NCBI RefSeq assembly: GCF_025989185.1 | Contig: NZ_JAPDNT010000001.1 | Span: 62,001-126,000, forward strand | Direction of reading: 5' to 3' | DNA length: 64,000 bases | From: Limobrevibacterium gyesilva | GTDB lineage: Bacteria; Pseudomonadota; Alphaproteobacteria; Acetobacterales; Acetobacteraceae | Part shown: positions 46,782 to 57,572 of the stretch, one piece after another | Layout: each line of letters opens with the position of its first letter | Numbering within the stretch: position 1 is the first letter of the stretch | Notes under the pieces: model-generated | The model's database searches: none | What the model saw: only the letters and a program-made list of their open reading frames with translations | What the model was told of the DNA's origin: nothing | Made by a program: the position numbers and the translations under genes

Positions 46782-47558
46782 ATGGCAAACAACGTCAAAA
46801 AAATCTGGGCGTCCGGAAAGGCCGTGGTGAACGGCTGGCTGGCGATTCCTTCGGGCTTCTCGGCCGAGGTGATCGCGCAAAGCGGATTCGACTCGGTGAC
46901 GGTCGATCTGCAGCACGGCGTCCAGGATTACCTGTCGATGGTGCAGTGCTTCCAGGCGATGCAGGCGCATCCGGTGACGCCGATGGTGCGCGTGCCCTGG
47001 AACGAGCCGGGGATCATCGGCAAGGTGCTGGACGGTGGAGCCATGGGCGTGATCTGCCCGATGATCAACACCAAGAAGGAGGCGGAGGCCTTCGTCGCCG
47101 CCTGCAAGTATCCGCCCGACGGCACGCGCAGCAACGGCCCGATCCGCGCGGCGATGTACGGCGAGGCCACCAGCTACCAGACCACGGCGAACGCCGAGAC
47201 GCTGTGCATTCCGATGATCGAGACCCAGACCGCGGTGAAGAACCTGGACGCGATCCTGGACGTGCCGGGCATCGCCGGCGTGTATGTCGGCCCCTCCGAC
47301 CTCGGCTTCTCCTACGGCATGGTGCCCAAGCTGGACCGCGACGAGCCGGAGATCCTGAAGATCTACGACAAGCTGCTGAAGGCGTGCAGCAAGCATGGCA
47401 TCCATGCGGGCATCCATACCGGCAGCGCCAGCTATGCCGCCCGTGCGATCGGCATGGGCTTCCGGCTGGTGACGCTGATGAACGACAGCGGGCTGATGCA
47501 GACCGCGGCGAAGGCCGGGGTGGCGCAGATCCGCAAGGAAGCCAAGGGCGTCGCCTGA
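46782..47558 (+). CDS. HpcH/HpaI-family class II pyruvate aldolase
   Basis: Metal-dependent aldolase releasing pyruvate from a 2-oxo acid, about 258 aa. The catalytic set known from HpaI is at matching places: H45 (VDLQHGVQD), R70 (MVRVPWNEPG), E147 (MIETQTAV) and D173 (VGPSDLGFSYG). The family's usual GEH is DLQH here. The start at 46782 (MANNVKK) is chosen by homology; an in-frame ATG at 46773 lies too close to the AGGGG. Placed before a sugar-acid dehydratase, it could cleave the 2-keto-3-deoxy acid that enzyme makes. Confidence 0.9.
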   Translation: MANNVKKIWASGKAVVNGWLAIPSGFSAEVIAQSGFDSVTVDLQHGVQDYLSMVQCFQAMQAHPVTPMVRVPWNEPGIIGKVLDGGAMGVICPMINTKKEAEAFVAACKYPPDGTRSNGPIRAAMYGEATSYQTTANAETLCIPMIETQTAVKNLDAILDVPGIAGVYVGPSDLGFSYGMVPKLDRDEPEILKIYDKLLKACSKHGIHAGIHTGSASYAARAIGMGFRLVTLMNDSGLMQTAAKAGVAQIRKEAKGVA

Positions 47559-47588
47559 CCGGACGGGCCCTGCTAGACTTGTGATCGA

Positions 47589-47614
47589 GGGGCCGGGAGG
47601 CAGCTCCCGGCCCC
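47589..47614 (+). terminator. Hairpin between aldolase and dehydratase genes
   Basis: GGGGCCGGGAG (47589-47599) pairs perfectly with CTCCCGGCCCC (47604-47614) around GCAG, an 11-bp GC-rich stem followed by GTTCCATTC with few Ts. It lies in the 76-base gap just before the ribosome-binding site of the downstream gene. It could end or attenuate the aldolase transcript. Confidence 0.5.
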
Positions 47615-47634
47615 GTTCCATTCTGGAGGTTGCC

Positions 47635-49158
47635 ATGGCACCGCCCCCGACCATTCGCTTGCATCCCGACGATGGCGTGGTGATCGCGCGCGCGACGCTG
47701 CTGCCCGGCACGCCGGTGGCCGACGGCGTGGTGGCCACCGAGCGCGTGCCCGCGGGCCACAAGGTGGCGATCCGGCCGATCGCGGTGGGCGAGCCGATCC
47801 GGCGCTACGGCCAGATCATCGGCTTCGCCACGTCGCCGATCGCGCCCGGCCAGCACGTGCATGTGCAGAACTGCGGCATGGGCGATTTCGACAAGGACTA
47901 TGCCTGGGGGGTGGATGCGAAGCCGACCGCCAATTTCGTTCCGCCTGCGACGTTCCAGGGCATCCGCCGGCCTGACGGGCGCGTGGCGACGCGCAACTAT
48001 ATCGGCATCCTGACCAGCGTGAACTGCAGCGCGCATGTCGCGAGCCTGGTGGCCGACGCGTTCCGCAAGAACCCGTTCACCGGCGACAACCCGCTGGCCG
48101 ATTTCCCGAACGTGGACGGCGTGGTGGCGCTGACCCACAAGACCGGGTGCGGCATGACCCAGAACGAGCCGCTGGCGCTGCTGCGGCGCACGCTGGGCGG
48201 CTACGCACGGCACGTGAACTTCGCCAACGTCGTCGTCATGGGCCTGGGTTGTGAGGTCAATCAGATCGGCGGGCTGATGCAGGAGCAGAAGTTGGCGGGC
48301 CGGCTGCGCGCCATGGACATCCAGACGATGGGCGGCACCCGCAAGACGGTGGAAGCCGGCATCGCCTTCGTGCGCGAGGCGCTGGCAGACGCGAACCGGG
48401 TGCATCGCGAGACGGTTCCGGCCAGCGAGCTGATGGTGGCCCTGCAATGCGGCGGCTCCGACGGCTATTCCGGCGTCTCCGCCAACCCCGCATTGGGGGT
48501 GGCGAGCGACCTGCTGGTGCAGCATGGCGGCACGGTGATCCTGTCGGAGACGCCCGAGACCTACGGCGCCGAGCACCTGCTGACCCGCCGCGCGGTGTCG
48601 CGCGAGGTCGGCGAGAAGCTGGTGGCGCTGATGCGCTGGTGGGACGAGTACACCGCGCGCGAAGGTGCGGAGATGAACGCCAACCCCAGCCCCGGCAACA
48701 AGGCCGGCGGGTTGACCACCATCCTGGAGAAATCGCTGGGCGCGATGGCCAAGGCCGGCAGCACCAACCTGGTGGATGTCGTGAACTACGCCGAGCAGGT
48801 CACGAAGAAGGGCTTCGTGTTCATGGACACACCGGGTTACGACCCGGTGGCCGCCACCGGGCAGGTGGCGGGCGGCGCCAACCTGGTGTGCTTCACCACT
48901 GGCCGCGGCAGCGTGTTCGGCTGCAAGCCGGCGCCCTCGATCAAGCTGGCGACCAACACGCCGATGTACACGCGCATGCAAGAAGACATGGACGTAAATT
49001 GCGGCACCATCCTGGACGGCGACGAAAGCGTGCAGGAATGCGGCCAGCGCATCTTCGACCTGATCCTGCGGGTGGCCTCGGGCGAGCCGACCCGGAGCGA
49101 GAGCTACGATTTCGGCGCTGCCGAGTTCGCACCCTGGGTCATCGGCGCGACGATGTAG
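47635..49158 (+). CDS. UxaA-family altronate/galactarate-type dehydratase
   Basis: Iron-dependent dehydratase of sugar acids, about 507 aa. The N-terminal SAF domain (about residues 5-75, with IIGFATSPIAPGQHVHVQNC) is joined to the UxaA/GarD catalytic region (ATRNYIGILTSVNCSAHVAS, THKTGCGMTQNEPL, MGLGCEVNQIGGLM, VALQCGGSDGYSGVSANPAL). These are all hallmarks of the group. The start has an excellent GGAGG five bases upstream. Altronate, galactarate or a related aldonate are possible substrates. Together with the aldolase upstream it would turn a sugar acid into pyruvate plus an aldehyde. Confidence 0.92.
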   Translation: MAPPPTIRLHPDDGVVIARATLLPGTPVADGVVATERVPAGHKVAIRPIAVGEPIRRYGQIIGFATSPIAPGQHVHVQNCGMGDFDKDYAWGVDAKPTANFVPPATFQGIRRPDGRVATRNYIGILTSVNCSAHVASLVADAFRKNPFTGDNPLADFPNVDGVVALTHKTGCGMTQNEPLALLRRTLGGYARHVNFANVVVMGLGCEVNQIGGLMQEQKLAGRLRAMDIQTMGGTRKTVEAGIAFVREALADANRVHRETVPASELMVALQCGGSDGYSGVSANPALGVASDLLVQHGGTVILSETPETYGAEHLLTRRAVSREVGEKLVALMRWWDEYTAREGAEMNANPSPGNKAGGLTTILEKSLGAMAKAGSTNLVDVVNYAEQVTKKGFVFMDTPGYDPVAATGQVAGGANLVCFTTGRGSVFGCKPAPSIKLATNTPMYTRMQEDMDVNCGTILDGDESVQECGQRIFDLILRVASGEPTRSESYDFGAAEFAPWVIGATM

Positions 49159-49197
49159 CAAGCCTGGGAGGCAGGGATTCCGCCCTTGTCTCCTCGG

Positions 49198-49827
49198 CTA
49201 TCCCGCGGCCCGGCGCCAGGACACCGCGAAGAGTCCGGCGCCGATCAGCAGCGAACCGCCCACGCGATTGACCGCGCGCTGCACGAGTGGCCGGCGGATG
49301 GTGCGCCGCGCGGCGGCGGCGAGCATGGCGTAGGTGAAGGCGTTCAGGGTTGCCAGCACCAGGAAGCTCGCCTCGAAAATCACGAGCTGCGGCACGAGGG
49401 CCTGCGTGCTGTCCAGAAACTGCGGCAGGAAGGCGACGAAGAACACGATGCTCTTCGGGTTCAGCGCGGTGACCGCATAGGCGTGCAGGAAGATGCGCGC
49501 CGGCCGCTCCGCCGGCGCCGCCTGCGGCTGCGGCGTGCCGTCCACCGGGGCGCGCCAGAGCTTGATGCCGAGATAGACGAGATAGGCGGCACCGACCCAT
49601 TTCAGCCCGGTGAACAGCGCCGCCGAGGTGGCCAGCAGCGCGCCCAGGCCGAGCATCGAGGCGGTCATGGCGGTGAAGTCGCCGAGCGCCACGCCGGCCA
49701 CGGTCGGGACCGCTGCGCGGCGGCCGTGCCCGAGTGCGTAGGAGATCACCAGCAGGATGGTCGGGCCGGGAATGGCCAGCAGCACCGCGGATGCGGCAAC
49801 GAAGGCAAGCCAATGCTCGATGGACAT
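49198..49827 (-). CDS. LysE/RhtB-family amino-acid exporter
   Basis: Inner-membrane exporter of about 209 aa with five to six spans. Family landmarks are LLAIPGPTILLVISYALGHG at the N-terminus, VGAAYLVYLGIKLWR, and AVTALNPKSIVFFVAFLPQF in the middle. GAGG five bases before the ATG at 49827 supports the start. Many relatives export threonine, homoserine or lysine; the substrate here is unknown. The gene ends 39 bases from the convergent dehydratase stop and lies downstream of the GT39 gene on the same strand. Confidence 0.9.
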   Translation of the reverse strand: MSIEHWLAFVAASAVLLAIPGPTILLVISYALGHGRRAAVPTVAGVALGDFTAMTASMLGLGALLATSAALFTGLKWVGAAYLVYLGIKLWRAPVDGTPQPQAAPAERPARIFLHAYAVTALNPKSIVFFVAFLPQFLDSTQALVPQLVIFEASFLVLATLNAFTYAMLAAAARRTIRRPLVQRAVNRVGGSLLIGAGLFAVSWRRAAG

Positions 49828-49904
49828 GACGACCTCGCGATCTCGCCGAAGGATCAATCCATCACTTGCCGGCGAACGCAAGTCGGGCGGCAGTATCCGG
49901 CGGT

Positions 49905-51350
49905 TCAGGGCCAGCGCTTCAGATGACGTGCCAGGAACAACGGGACCTCCACGGTGCCGCGGCCAGGGAATTCCAGGCGAGCCGGTTCCAGGGGCTCGAT
50001 GCTGTCGAACAACTTGCCGTAGCTTGCCTCGATCCGCGCCTGGTTCTGCCGCGGGGCGACGATCAGCATGTCCTCGCCGATATGCGCGCCCGGGCCTGGG
50101 GAGAAGCCGTACTGGCGGGCATCGAGGTTCAGGCACAGCACGCGTGGATGTCCGCCCAGGGCGTAGTCGACCTTGCCGGTATCGTTCCAGCTCGGCGCCG
50201 CGATCGCCGGGCCGTTCAGCAGCCCGCGCGCGGCAAGCACGGGGCGCAGCGGTGTGAGGTCTACGCCTTGCAGAGCGGGATCGAAGCCGGGCTTGAAAGC
50301 GGATAGCCAGTTGAACCGAACCTCGGTGACCGCAAGCACCAGCACGACGCCGGTCAGGATGGCGGTGCCCTGCGCCCAGGCCCGCACGCGTCGTTGCCGC
50401 CAGCGGTCCAGCCAGTCGCCCAGCAGCGGGAACAGGAACAGGTAGCCGGGGGTGGCCCAGTGGAACAGCATGCTGCGCGTCCACAGCGAGACCACCGCGA
50501 ACAGCACGATGGGCCCCGCGGCAAGCCAGCACAGCAGCCAGCGCCGCCAGTCGGCGGGACCGGCGCGGAGGCCGCGCACGAACGGGATCATCAGGCCCAG
50601 CCAGATCCAGGGCAGCAGGAACAGCGCCTCGCCGGCCAGCGTGGCGATCGGGCCGAACGGGCGGAAGCTCGCCCCCCCTGCCCGCCCGCCCTGGAAGGCG
50701 AACGAGGCCCAGCCATGTTGTGCGTTCCAGACCAGGACCGGAGAAAACACGAGCAACGCCAGAGCAGCGGCCAGATAGGGCTGCGGCCGGGCCAGCCAAT
50801 GCCGATGGGCGGGTTGGGTCAGCAACGCGATGAAGGCACCGCCCAGCACCAGGCCGGCCGAGTATTTCGACAACAGCGCCAGCCCCGCGGCCACGCCGGC
50901 GCCGAGCCACCAGGCAGTACCCCGGCCCTCGAGCGCGTGCACCAGGCAGAGCGCCGCCGCCAGCAGGGCGCAGACCAGCGGGCCGTCCGGCAGCACCCAG
51001 CTTGCCGTGGTCAGGCCGAGCACCGGGGCGAGGTTCAGCGCCACCGCCGCCCAGACTCCGGCCCGCGGGGTGAACAGCGTGGCGGCAAGGCGATACATCA
51101 ACCAGGTTGAGACCGCGAACAGCACGATGAAGGGCAGCCGCACCACCACCGGCGCCTCGCTGCCCGTGAGATGGACAATGCCCGACGACAGCCACCAGGA
51201 CAGCGGCGGATGGTCGAAATAGCCGAGGCGGAGATCCCGCCCGGCCGCCACCATGTAGCTCTCGTCGATGCCCAGACCGACCGCCCAGGCCAGCAGTAGG
51301 CGAATCGCTGTGGTTCCGGCGATCAGGCCGGCGACGGCTCTTCCCGGCAT
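49905..51350 (-). CDS. Glycosyltransferase family 39-like membrane protein (ArnT/PMT type)
   Basis: Polytopic membrane glycosyltransferase using a polyprenyl-phosphate sugar, about 481 aa with about ten spans. The first periplasmic loop has the catalytic acidic pair in GIDESYMVAAGRDLRLGYFD followed by HPPLSWWLS, the signature of this family. The C-terminal third is a soluble periplasmic domain. The start ATG at 51350 shares its A with the stop of a 21-codon upstream open frame that has a good ribosome-binding site, suggesting coupled translation. The acceptor (lipid A, protein or glycan) is not evident. Confidence 0.88.
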   Translation of the reverse strand: MPGRAVAGLIAGTTAIRLLLAWAVGLGIDESYMVAAGRDLRLGYFDHPPLSWWLSSGIVHLTGSEAPVVVRLPFIVLFAVSTWLMYRLAATLFTPRAGVWAAVALNLAPVLGLTTASWVLPDGPLVCALLAAALCLVHALEGRGTAWWLGAGVAAGLALLSKYSAGLVLGGAFIALLTQPAHRHWLARPQPYLAAALALLVFSPVLVWNAQHGWASFAFQGGRAGGASFRPFGPIATLAGEALFLLPWIWLGLMIPFVRGLRAGPADWRRWLLCWLAAGPIVLFAVVSLWTRSMLFHWATPGYLFLFPLLGDWLDRWRQRRVRAWAQGTAILTGVVLVLAVTEVRFNWLSAFKPGFDPALQGVDLTPLRPVLAARGLLNGPAIAAPSWNDTGKVDYALGGHPRVLCLNLDARQYGFSPGPGAHIGEDMLIVAPRQNQARIEASYGKLFDSIEPLEPARLEFPGRGTVEVPLFLARHLKRWP

Positions 51351-51415
51351 CAGGCGGCCGCACCGCCCAAGGAGGCGTCGGGGGTGTTGCGACGGATTCG
51401 GGCGGCTTTGGACAT
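51350..51415 (-). CDS. Candidate 21-aa leader peptide coupled to the GT39 gene
   Basis: An ATG at 51415 preceded by GGGGAAGGACCG opens a 21-codon frame reading MSKAARIRRNTPDASLGGAA and one more Ala. It stops at 51350-51352, overlapping the GT39 start as TGATG. The purine-rich ribosome-binding site is stronger than any directly in front of the GT39 ATG, so ribosomes may reach the large gene by re-initiation. It could instead mark a chance frame. No function is assigned. Confidence 0.4.
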   Translation of the reverse strand: MSKAARIRRNTPDASLGGAAA

Positions 51416-51593
51416 CGGTCCTTCCCCTGCTGGGTATTGTCGCTGAACCAGCGCGTGAAGCCGGGCCTCGGAGCTGAATGCGAGCGGGCCGTATGCGGCG
51501 CTCCCGCGCGGTGCATGCCACGCAGACGCCTCGGCATCAATGCGGGGCCGCGTCCGCACGGCCATATTGGCGGGAAGCACGGTGGGAAGCATG

Positions 51594-51622
51594 AAAAAGG
51601 GCGGCCAGTGATCTGGCCGCCC
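51594..51622 (-). terminator. Intrinsic terminator of the FAH-SDR-dehydratase operon
   Basis: GGGCGGCCAG (51599-51608) pairs perfectly with CTGGCCGCCC (51613-51622) around a four-base loop. On the minus strand the stem is followed directly by TTTTT (51598-51594). It sits 29 bases past the FAH gene stop. The 300 bases from 51351 to 51650 hold only this terminator, the leader frame at 51350-51415 and one GCCTGATACCAACGG repeat copy beside the stop codon. Confidence 0.88.
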
Positions 51623-51650
51623 CGATCCGATCATCTGGTGGCCGTTGGTA

Positions 51651-52496
51651 TCAGGCCGCTACCACCGTCTGCATCTGCTCGCCGAGGCCCTCGATCCCCA
51701 GATGCATGGTCTGGCCCACCTTCAGGAAGACCGGCTTCGGCTTCTTGCCCAGGCCGACGCCGGGCGGCGTGCCGGTGGCGATGACGTCACCGGCCTGCAG
51801 GGTAATGAAGTGGCTCACGTAGGAGACGATCTGCTGGACATTGAAGATCATCGTCTTCGTGCTGCCGTCCTGCATGCGCTTGCCGTCCACATCCAGCCAC
51901 ATCCGCAGGTTCTGCGGGTCCTTGACCTCGTCCTTCGTGACCATCCACGGGCCGGTGGGGCCGAACGTGTCGCAGCCCTTGCCCTTGTCCCAGGTGCCGC
52001 CACGCTCGGCCTGGAATTCGCGCTCACTGACATCGTTGATGACGCAATAGCCGGCGACATGCTTCATCGCATCGGCTTCCGGCACATAGCGGGCGGTGGT
52101 GCCGATGACGACGCCGAGTTCGACTTCCCAATCCATCTTCTTCGAGCCGCGCGGCATCTTCACGTCATCGTTCGGGCCGTGATAGGCGCTCAGGGCCTTC
52201 AGGAACACGATCGGCTCCTTCGGGATCGGCGCGCCGGTCTCCGCGGCATGGTCTGCATAATTCAGGCCGATGCACACGAAGTTCAGCGGCCGCGCGACGC
52301 AGGCACCCAGGCGCGGCCGGCCGCGCGCCAGCGGCAGCGTGGCCGGGTCGATCTTGGCCAGCTTGCGCAGGCTCGCCGGCGACAGCGTCGATCCGTTCAC
52401 ATCGGCAATGACGCCGGACAGATCGCGGATCTTGCCGTCGGCATCGAGCAGGCCCGGCTTTTCGGCGCCGACTTTGCCATATCGCAACAGCTTCAT
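51651..52496 (-). CDS. Fumarylacetoacetate hydrolase family protein (2,4-diketo-3-deoxy-aldonate hydrolase-like)
   Basis: Mg-dependent hydrolase of a 2,4-diketo acid, 281 aa. The small N-terminal domain is followed by the FAH fold: VCIGLNYADHAAETGAPIP, the metal-binding MDWEVELGVVIG, GYCVINDVSEREFQ and VIATGTPPGVGLGKKP. It lies 16 bases after the SDR gene, with a xylonate-type dehydratase before that. This is the enzyme order of non-phosphorylative sugar-acid routes in which a 4-dehydrogenase and an FAH hydrolase yield pyruvate plus a short hydroxy acid. Ureidoglycolate lyase-like activity is a less likely reading. Confidence 0.9.
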   Translation of the reverse strand: MKLLRYGKVGAEKPGLLDADGKIRDLSGVIADVNGSTLSPASLRKLAKIDPATLPLARGRPRLGACVARPLNFVCIGLNYADHAAETGAPIPKEPIVFLKALSAYHGPNDDVKMPRGSKKMDWEVELGVVIGTTARYVPEADAMKHVAGYCVINDVSEREFQAERGGTWDKGKGCDTFGPTGPWMVTKDEVKDPQNLRMWLDVDGKRMQDGSTKTMIFNVQQIVSYVSHFITLQAGDVIATGTPPGVGLGKKPKPVFLKVGQTMHLGIEGLGEQMQTVVAA

Positions 52497-52512
52497 GGTT
52501 TCGTTGTCCCCG

Positions 52513-55117
<2,605 letters not shown>

Positions 55118-55207
55118 TGCCGTTTCCTCGTTGCTCTCCCGAAGCCGCAGGGTGCGGTTGCTGACGCTCGGGTGTCAACGGTCGCCGGCAGGCGGCGCGG
55201 CGCGCGA

Positions 55208-55666
55208 TCAGCGTGCCTTCACCGGGCGGTTGGCATGACTTTGCTGCGGCACGCCGCGGTTCAGCGACATGTGCGAGTGCACACACAGCCAGGTGCCGCC
55301 GGACTTGTGGAAGATCATGGTGGCGCGGCCCGGGCGGTCGAACCTGCTGCCGTCCTGATGAAAGCCGGTGCTGGTCCAGGGCGCGACCGCCACGGCCATG
55401 CTGCCGTCATCGGCGGCCAGGATACGGGTGGCGTCGAGAGCGAAACGGAAATCCGCGGTCTTCGGCCACACATTGTCCCATTGCGTGTCCATCCAGGATT
55501 GCACGCCCGCAATCACGTCGCGATGCGTGCCGAAGGCCAGCACGTCGGGATGGAACAGGGGACGGGCCGAGGCGTAATCGACCTCGCGGACATAGCCGGC
55601 GAAGGTGTCGAGCCACTGCATCAGATAGGCACGCGTGGCGGCGTCGGCTTCGGGCAGGTCGGCCAT
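55208..55666 (-). CDS. NTF2-like (SnoaL/SgcJ-type) protein
   Basis: A small cone-fold protein of about 152 aa with no transmembrane segment. Typical features are VREVDYASARPLFHPDVLAF in the N-terminal helix-strand region and the C-terminal WLCVHSHMSLNRG, which is the common SgcJ/EcaC ending. Such proteins can be small-molecule isomerases, hydrolases or binding proteins. The ATG at 55666 is preferred; one at 55675 lies too near the GAGGGG. It starts the minus-strand set with the xylonate-type dehydratase 90 bases downstream, but its part in the pathway is unknown. Confidence 0.8.
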   Translation of the reverse strand: MADLPEADAATRAYLMQWLDTFAGYVREVDYASARPLFHPDVLAFGTHRDVIAGVQSWMDTQWDNVWPKTADFRFALDATRILAADDGSMAVAVAPWTSTGFHQDGSRFDRPGRATMIFHKSGGTWLCVHSHMSLNRGVPQQSHANRPVKAR

Positions 55667-55735
55667 GGTTCTCATTCCCCTCGTTCCCGGGCAGGCTAGC
55701 GGCGGCGCCGGCAGGCGCGCAACCGGGAGACGGAT

Positions 55736-56491
55736 ATGGCGGAACGACGTGTTGTGATCGTAACCGGCGCGGCCAGCGGCATCGGCGCCGCGGTGTGCCG
55801 CAAGCTGGCGGCACCGGGGGTGGCGCTGCTGGTACACACGCGGCGCAACGAGGCGGGGGCCGCACGCGTGGCCGAAGCGGCGCGCGCCGCCGGCGCAGAA
55901 GCCGAGGTGATGCTCGGCGACCTCGCCGATCCGGCGGTGCCGGAGGCCCTGGTGGCCGGCGCCGTGGAACGGTTCGGCGGGCTGCATGTGCTGGTCAGCA
56001 ACGCCGGCTTCGCCGACCGCACGCGACTGGACGGCATGACCGACGAAGCCTTCGCCCGTTCGCAGGACGCGATCCAGTGGGGCTTCCTGCGGCTGGCCCG
56101 CGCCGCCCTGCCGCATCTGCGTGCCGGGCAGGATGCGCGGGTGGTGGCGGTCAGCAGTTTCGTCGCGCATGCGTTCCGTACCGATGTGACGCTGTTTCCG
56201 GCCTCGGCCGCCGCCAAGGCGGGGCTGGAGGCGCTGGTGCGGGCGCTGGCGATCGAACTGGCGCCGGACCTGGTGACGGTGAACGCGGTGGTGCCCGGCT
56301 TCATCCGCAAGGACCCCGGCACGCATGCCGCCATGGACCCGGCCGTCTACCAGAAGCAGATGGCCAGCATCCCGCTGGGCCGCCCGGGCCTGCCGGACGA
56401 GGTGGCGGCGGCAGTCGCGTTCCTCGCCTCAGCCGACGCCGCCTACATCACCGGCCAGGCGCTGCACGTGGACGGCGGGCTGGTGATCTAG
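55736..56491 (+). CDS. SDR-family protein lacking the catalytic tyrosine
   Basis: A 251-aa SDR fold: cofactor motif VIVTGAASGIGAAVCRKLAA, NAG motif (VSNAGFADRT), catalytic Ser region VVAVSSFVAHAF and the C-terminal YITGQALHVDGGLVI. At the YxxxK site the sequence is FPASAAAKAG: K161 is present but the Tyr position is Ser157. The Tyr is almost invariant in active SDRs, so the enzyme is either altered in mechanism or non-catalytic. GGGAG precedes the ATG. Its stop overlaps the opposite-strand hydroxyacid dehydrogenase by four bases. Confidence 0.88.
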   Translation: MAERRVVIVTGAASGIGAAVCRKLAAPGVALLVHTRRNEAGAARVAEAARAAGAEAEVMLGDLADPAVPEALVAGAVERFGGLHVLVSNAGFADRTRLDGMTDEAFARSQDAIQWGFLRLARAALPHLRAGQDARVVAVSSFVAHAFRTDVTLFPASAAAKAGLEALVRALAIELAPDLVTVNAVVPGFIRKDPGTHAAMDPAVYQKQMASIPLGRPGLPDEVAAAVAFLASADAAYITGQALHVDGGLVI

Positions 56492-57492
56492 AAACTGTCG
56501 GGCGGAATCACATTCTGTGGCGCTCCGTTCAGCAACGCGGCCGCCATCGTCTCGGCCGATTTGCGGCGGATGTCGTCCCAGGCCTCCGGCGTGTGGAAGG
56601 CGGAATGCGGGGTGATGATCAGCCGCCCCTCCAGCCATTCCTCGCGGGCACGGTAGGCGCGCAGCAGGTCGGGCACCGGCTCCGGCGGCGGCTCGACCGG
56701 CAGCACGTCCAGGCCGGCGCCAGCGATCTGGCCGTCGCGCAGCAGCACCTCCAGCGCGCCCAGGTCGATGATCGGGCCGCGCGCGGTGTTCACCACCACC
56801 GCGCCCTGCGGCAGCAACGACAGCTCGGCGAGGCCCAGCATGCCTTTCGTCTCGGGCGTCAGCGGTGCGTGCACCGACAGCACGTCGGACTGCTGCAGCA
56901 ACTCCTGCAGCGTCCTGGCCCGGCCGATGCCCAGGGCCAGATCCGCGCCGTTCGGGCGGTAGGGGTCGTAGAACACCACCTTGAAGCCCAGCGCCTTCGC
57001 CCGCAGCGCCGCCGCGGTGCCGATGCGCCCCAGGCCGATCACGCCGAAGGTCTGCACGGTCAGCCGGCGGACCAGCGGCGTGTCGATGACCGACCACGGG
57101 GCCGGCGGGGTGCGCCGCTGTGCCTCGTGATGCAGGAGCAGCCCGCGGCGCAGCGCCAGCGTCAGCGCGATCGCGTGGTCGGCCACTTCCATCGTTCCGT
57201 AGTCCGGCACATTGCAGATCATGATGCCCTGGGCGGCCGCGGCGGCGCGGTCGATGCGGTCGTAGCCGACGCCCATGCGCACGATCGCCCGCAGCCTGGT
57301 GAAGCGGGCGAGTTCGGCGGCCGGGGCGAAATGGCGGAACAGCATCAGCCCGTCCGCTTCGGCGCAGTCGGCTTCGCTCAGGTCGGCGAGGCTCGTGGCG
57401 TCGCGCGTAACGATACGCACATCCGGGCCGAACACCGCGCGCTCCACGCTGTCGTCGGCATACATCGCCTCGGAATAGAGAATCGTTGTCAT
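56488..57492 (-). CDS. D-isomer-specific 2-hydroxyacid dehydrogenase (CtBP-like)
   Basis: NAD-dependent reductase of 2-oxo acids, about 334 aa. The nucleotide motif is VIGLGRIGTAAALRAKALGF. The catalytic triad is seen as Arg in VVNTARGPIIDL, Glu in LDVLPVEPPPEP and His in IITPHSAFHTPEAW. The layout is that of the CtBP/phosphoglycerate dehydrogenase group. The start at 57492 gives MTTILYSEAMY. It is divergent from the ThDP enzyme across 80 bases; a shared 2-oxo-acid pathway is possible. Exact substrate unknown. Confidence 0.9.
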   Translation of the reverse strand: MTTILYSEAMYADDSVERAVFGPDVRIVTRDATSLADLSEADCAEADGLMLFRHFAPAAELARFTRLRAIVRMGVGYDRIDRAAAAAQGIMICNVPDYGTMEVADHAIALTLALRRGLLLHHEAQRRTPPAPWSVIDTPLVRRLTVQTFGVIGLGRIGTAAALRAKALGFKVVFYDPYRPNGADLALGIGRARTLQELLQQSDVLSVHAPLTPETKGMLGLAELSLLPQGAVVVNTARGPIIDLGALEVLLRDGQIAGAGLDVLPVEPPPEPVPDLLRAYRAREEWLEGRLIITPHSAFHTPEAWDDIRRKSAETMAAALLNGAPQNVIPPDSF

Positions 57493-57572
57493 GGCGCGTC
57501 GTCGGCTCCGCTGCTTGCGCGGGCGCAGATGCTCGCGCAGTCTGGGAGCTTGGGTAACAAGATGGAGTCGGG

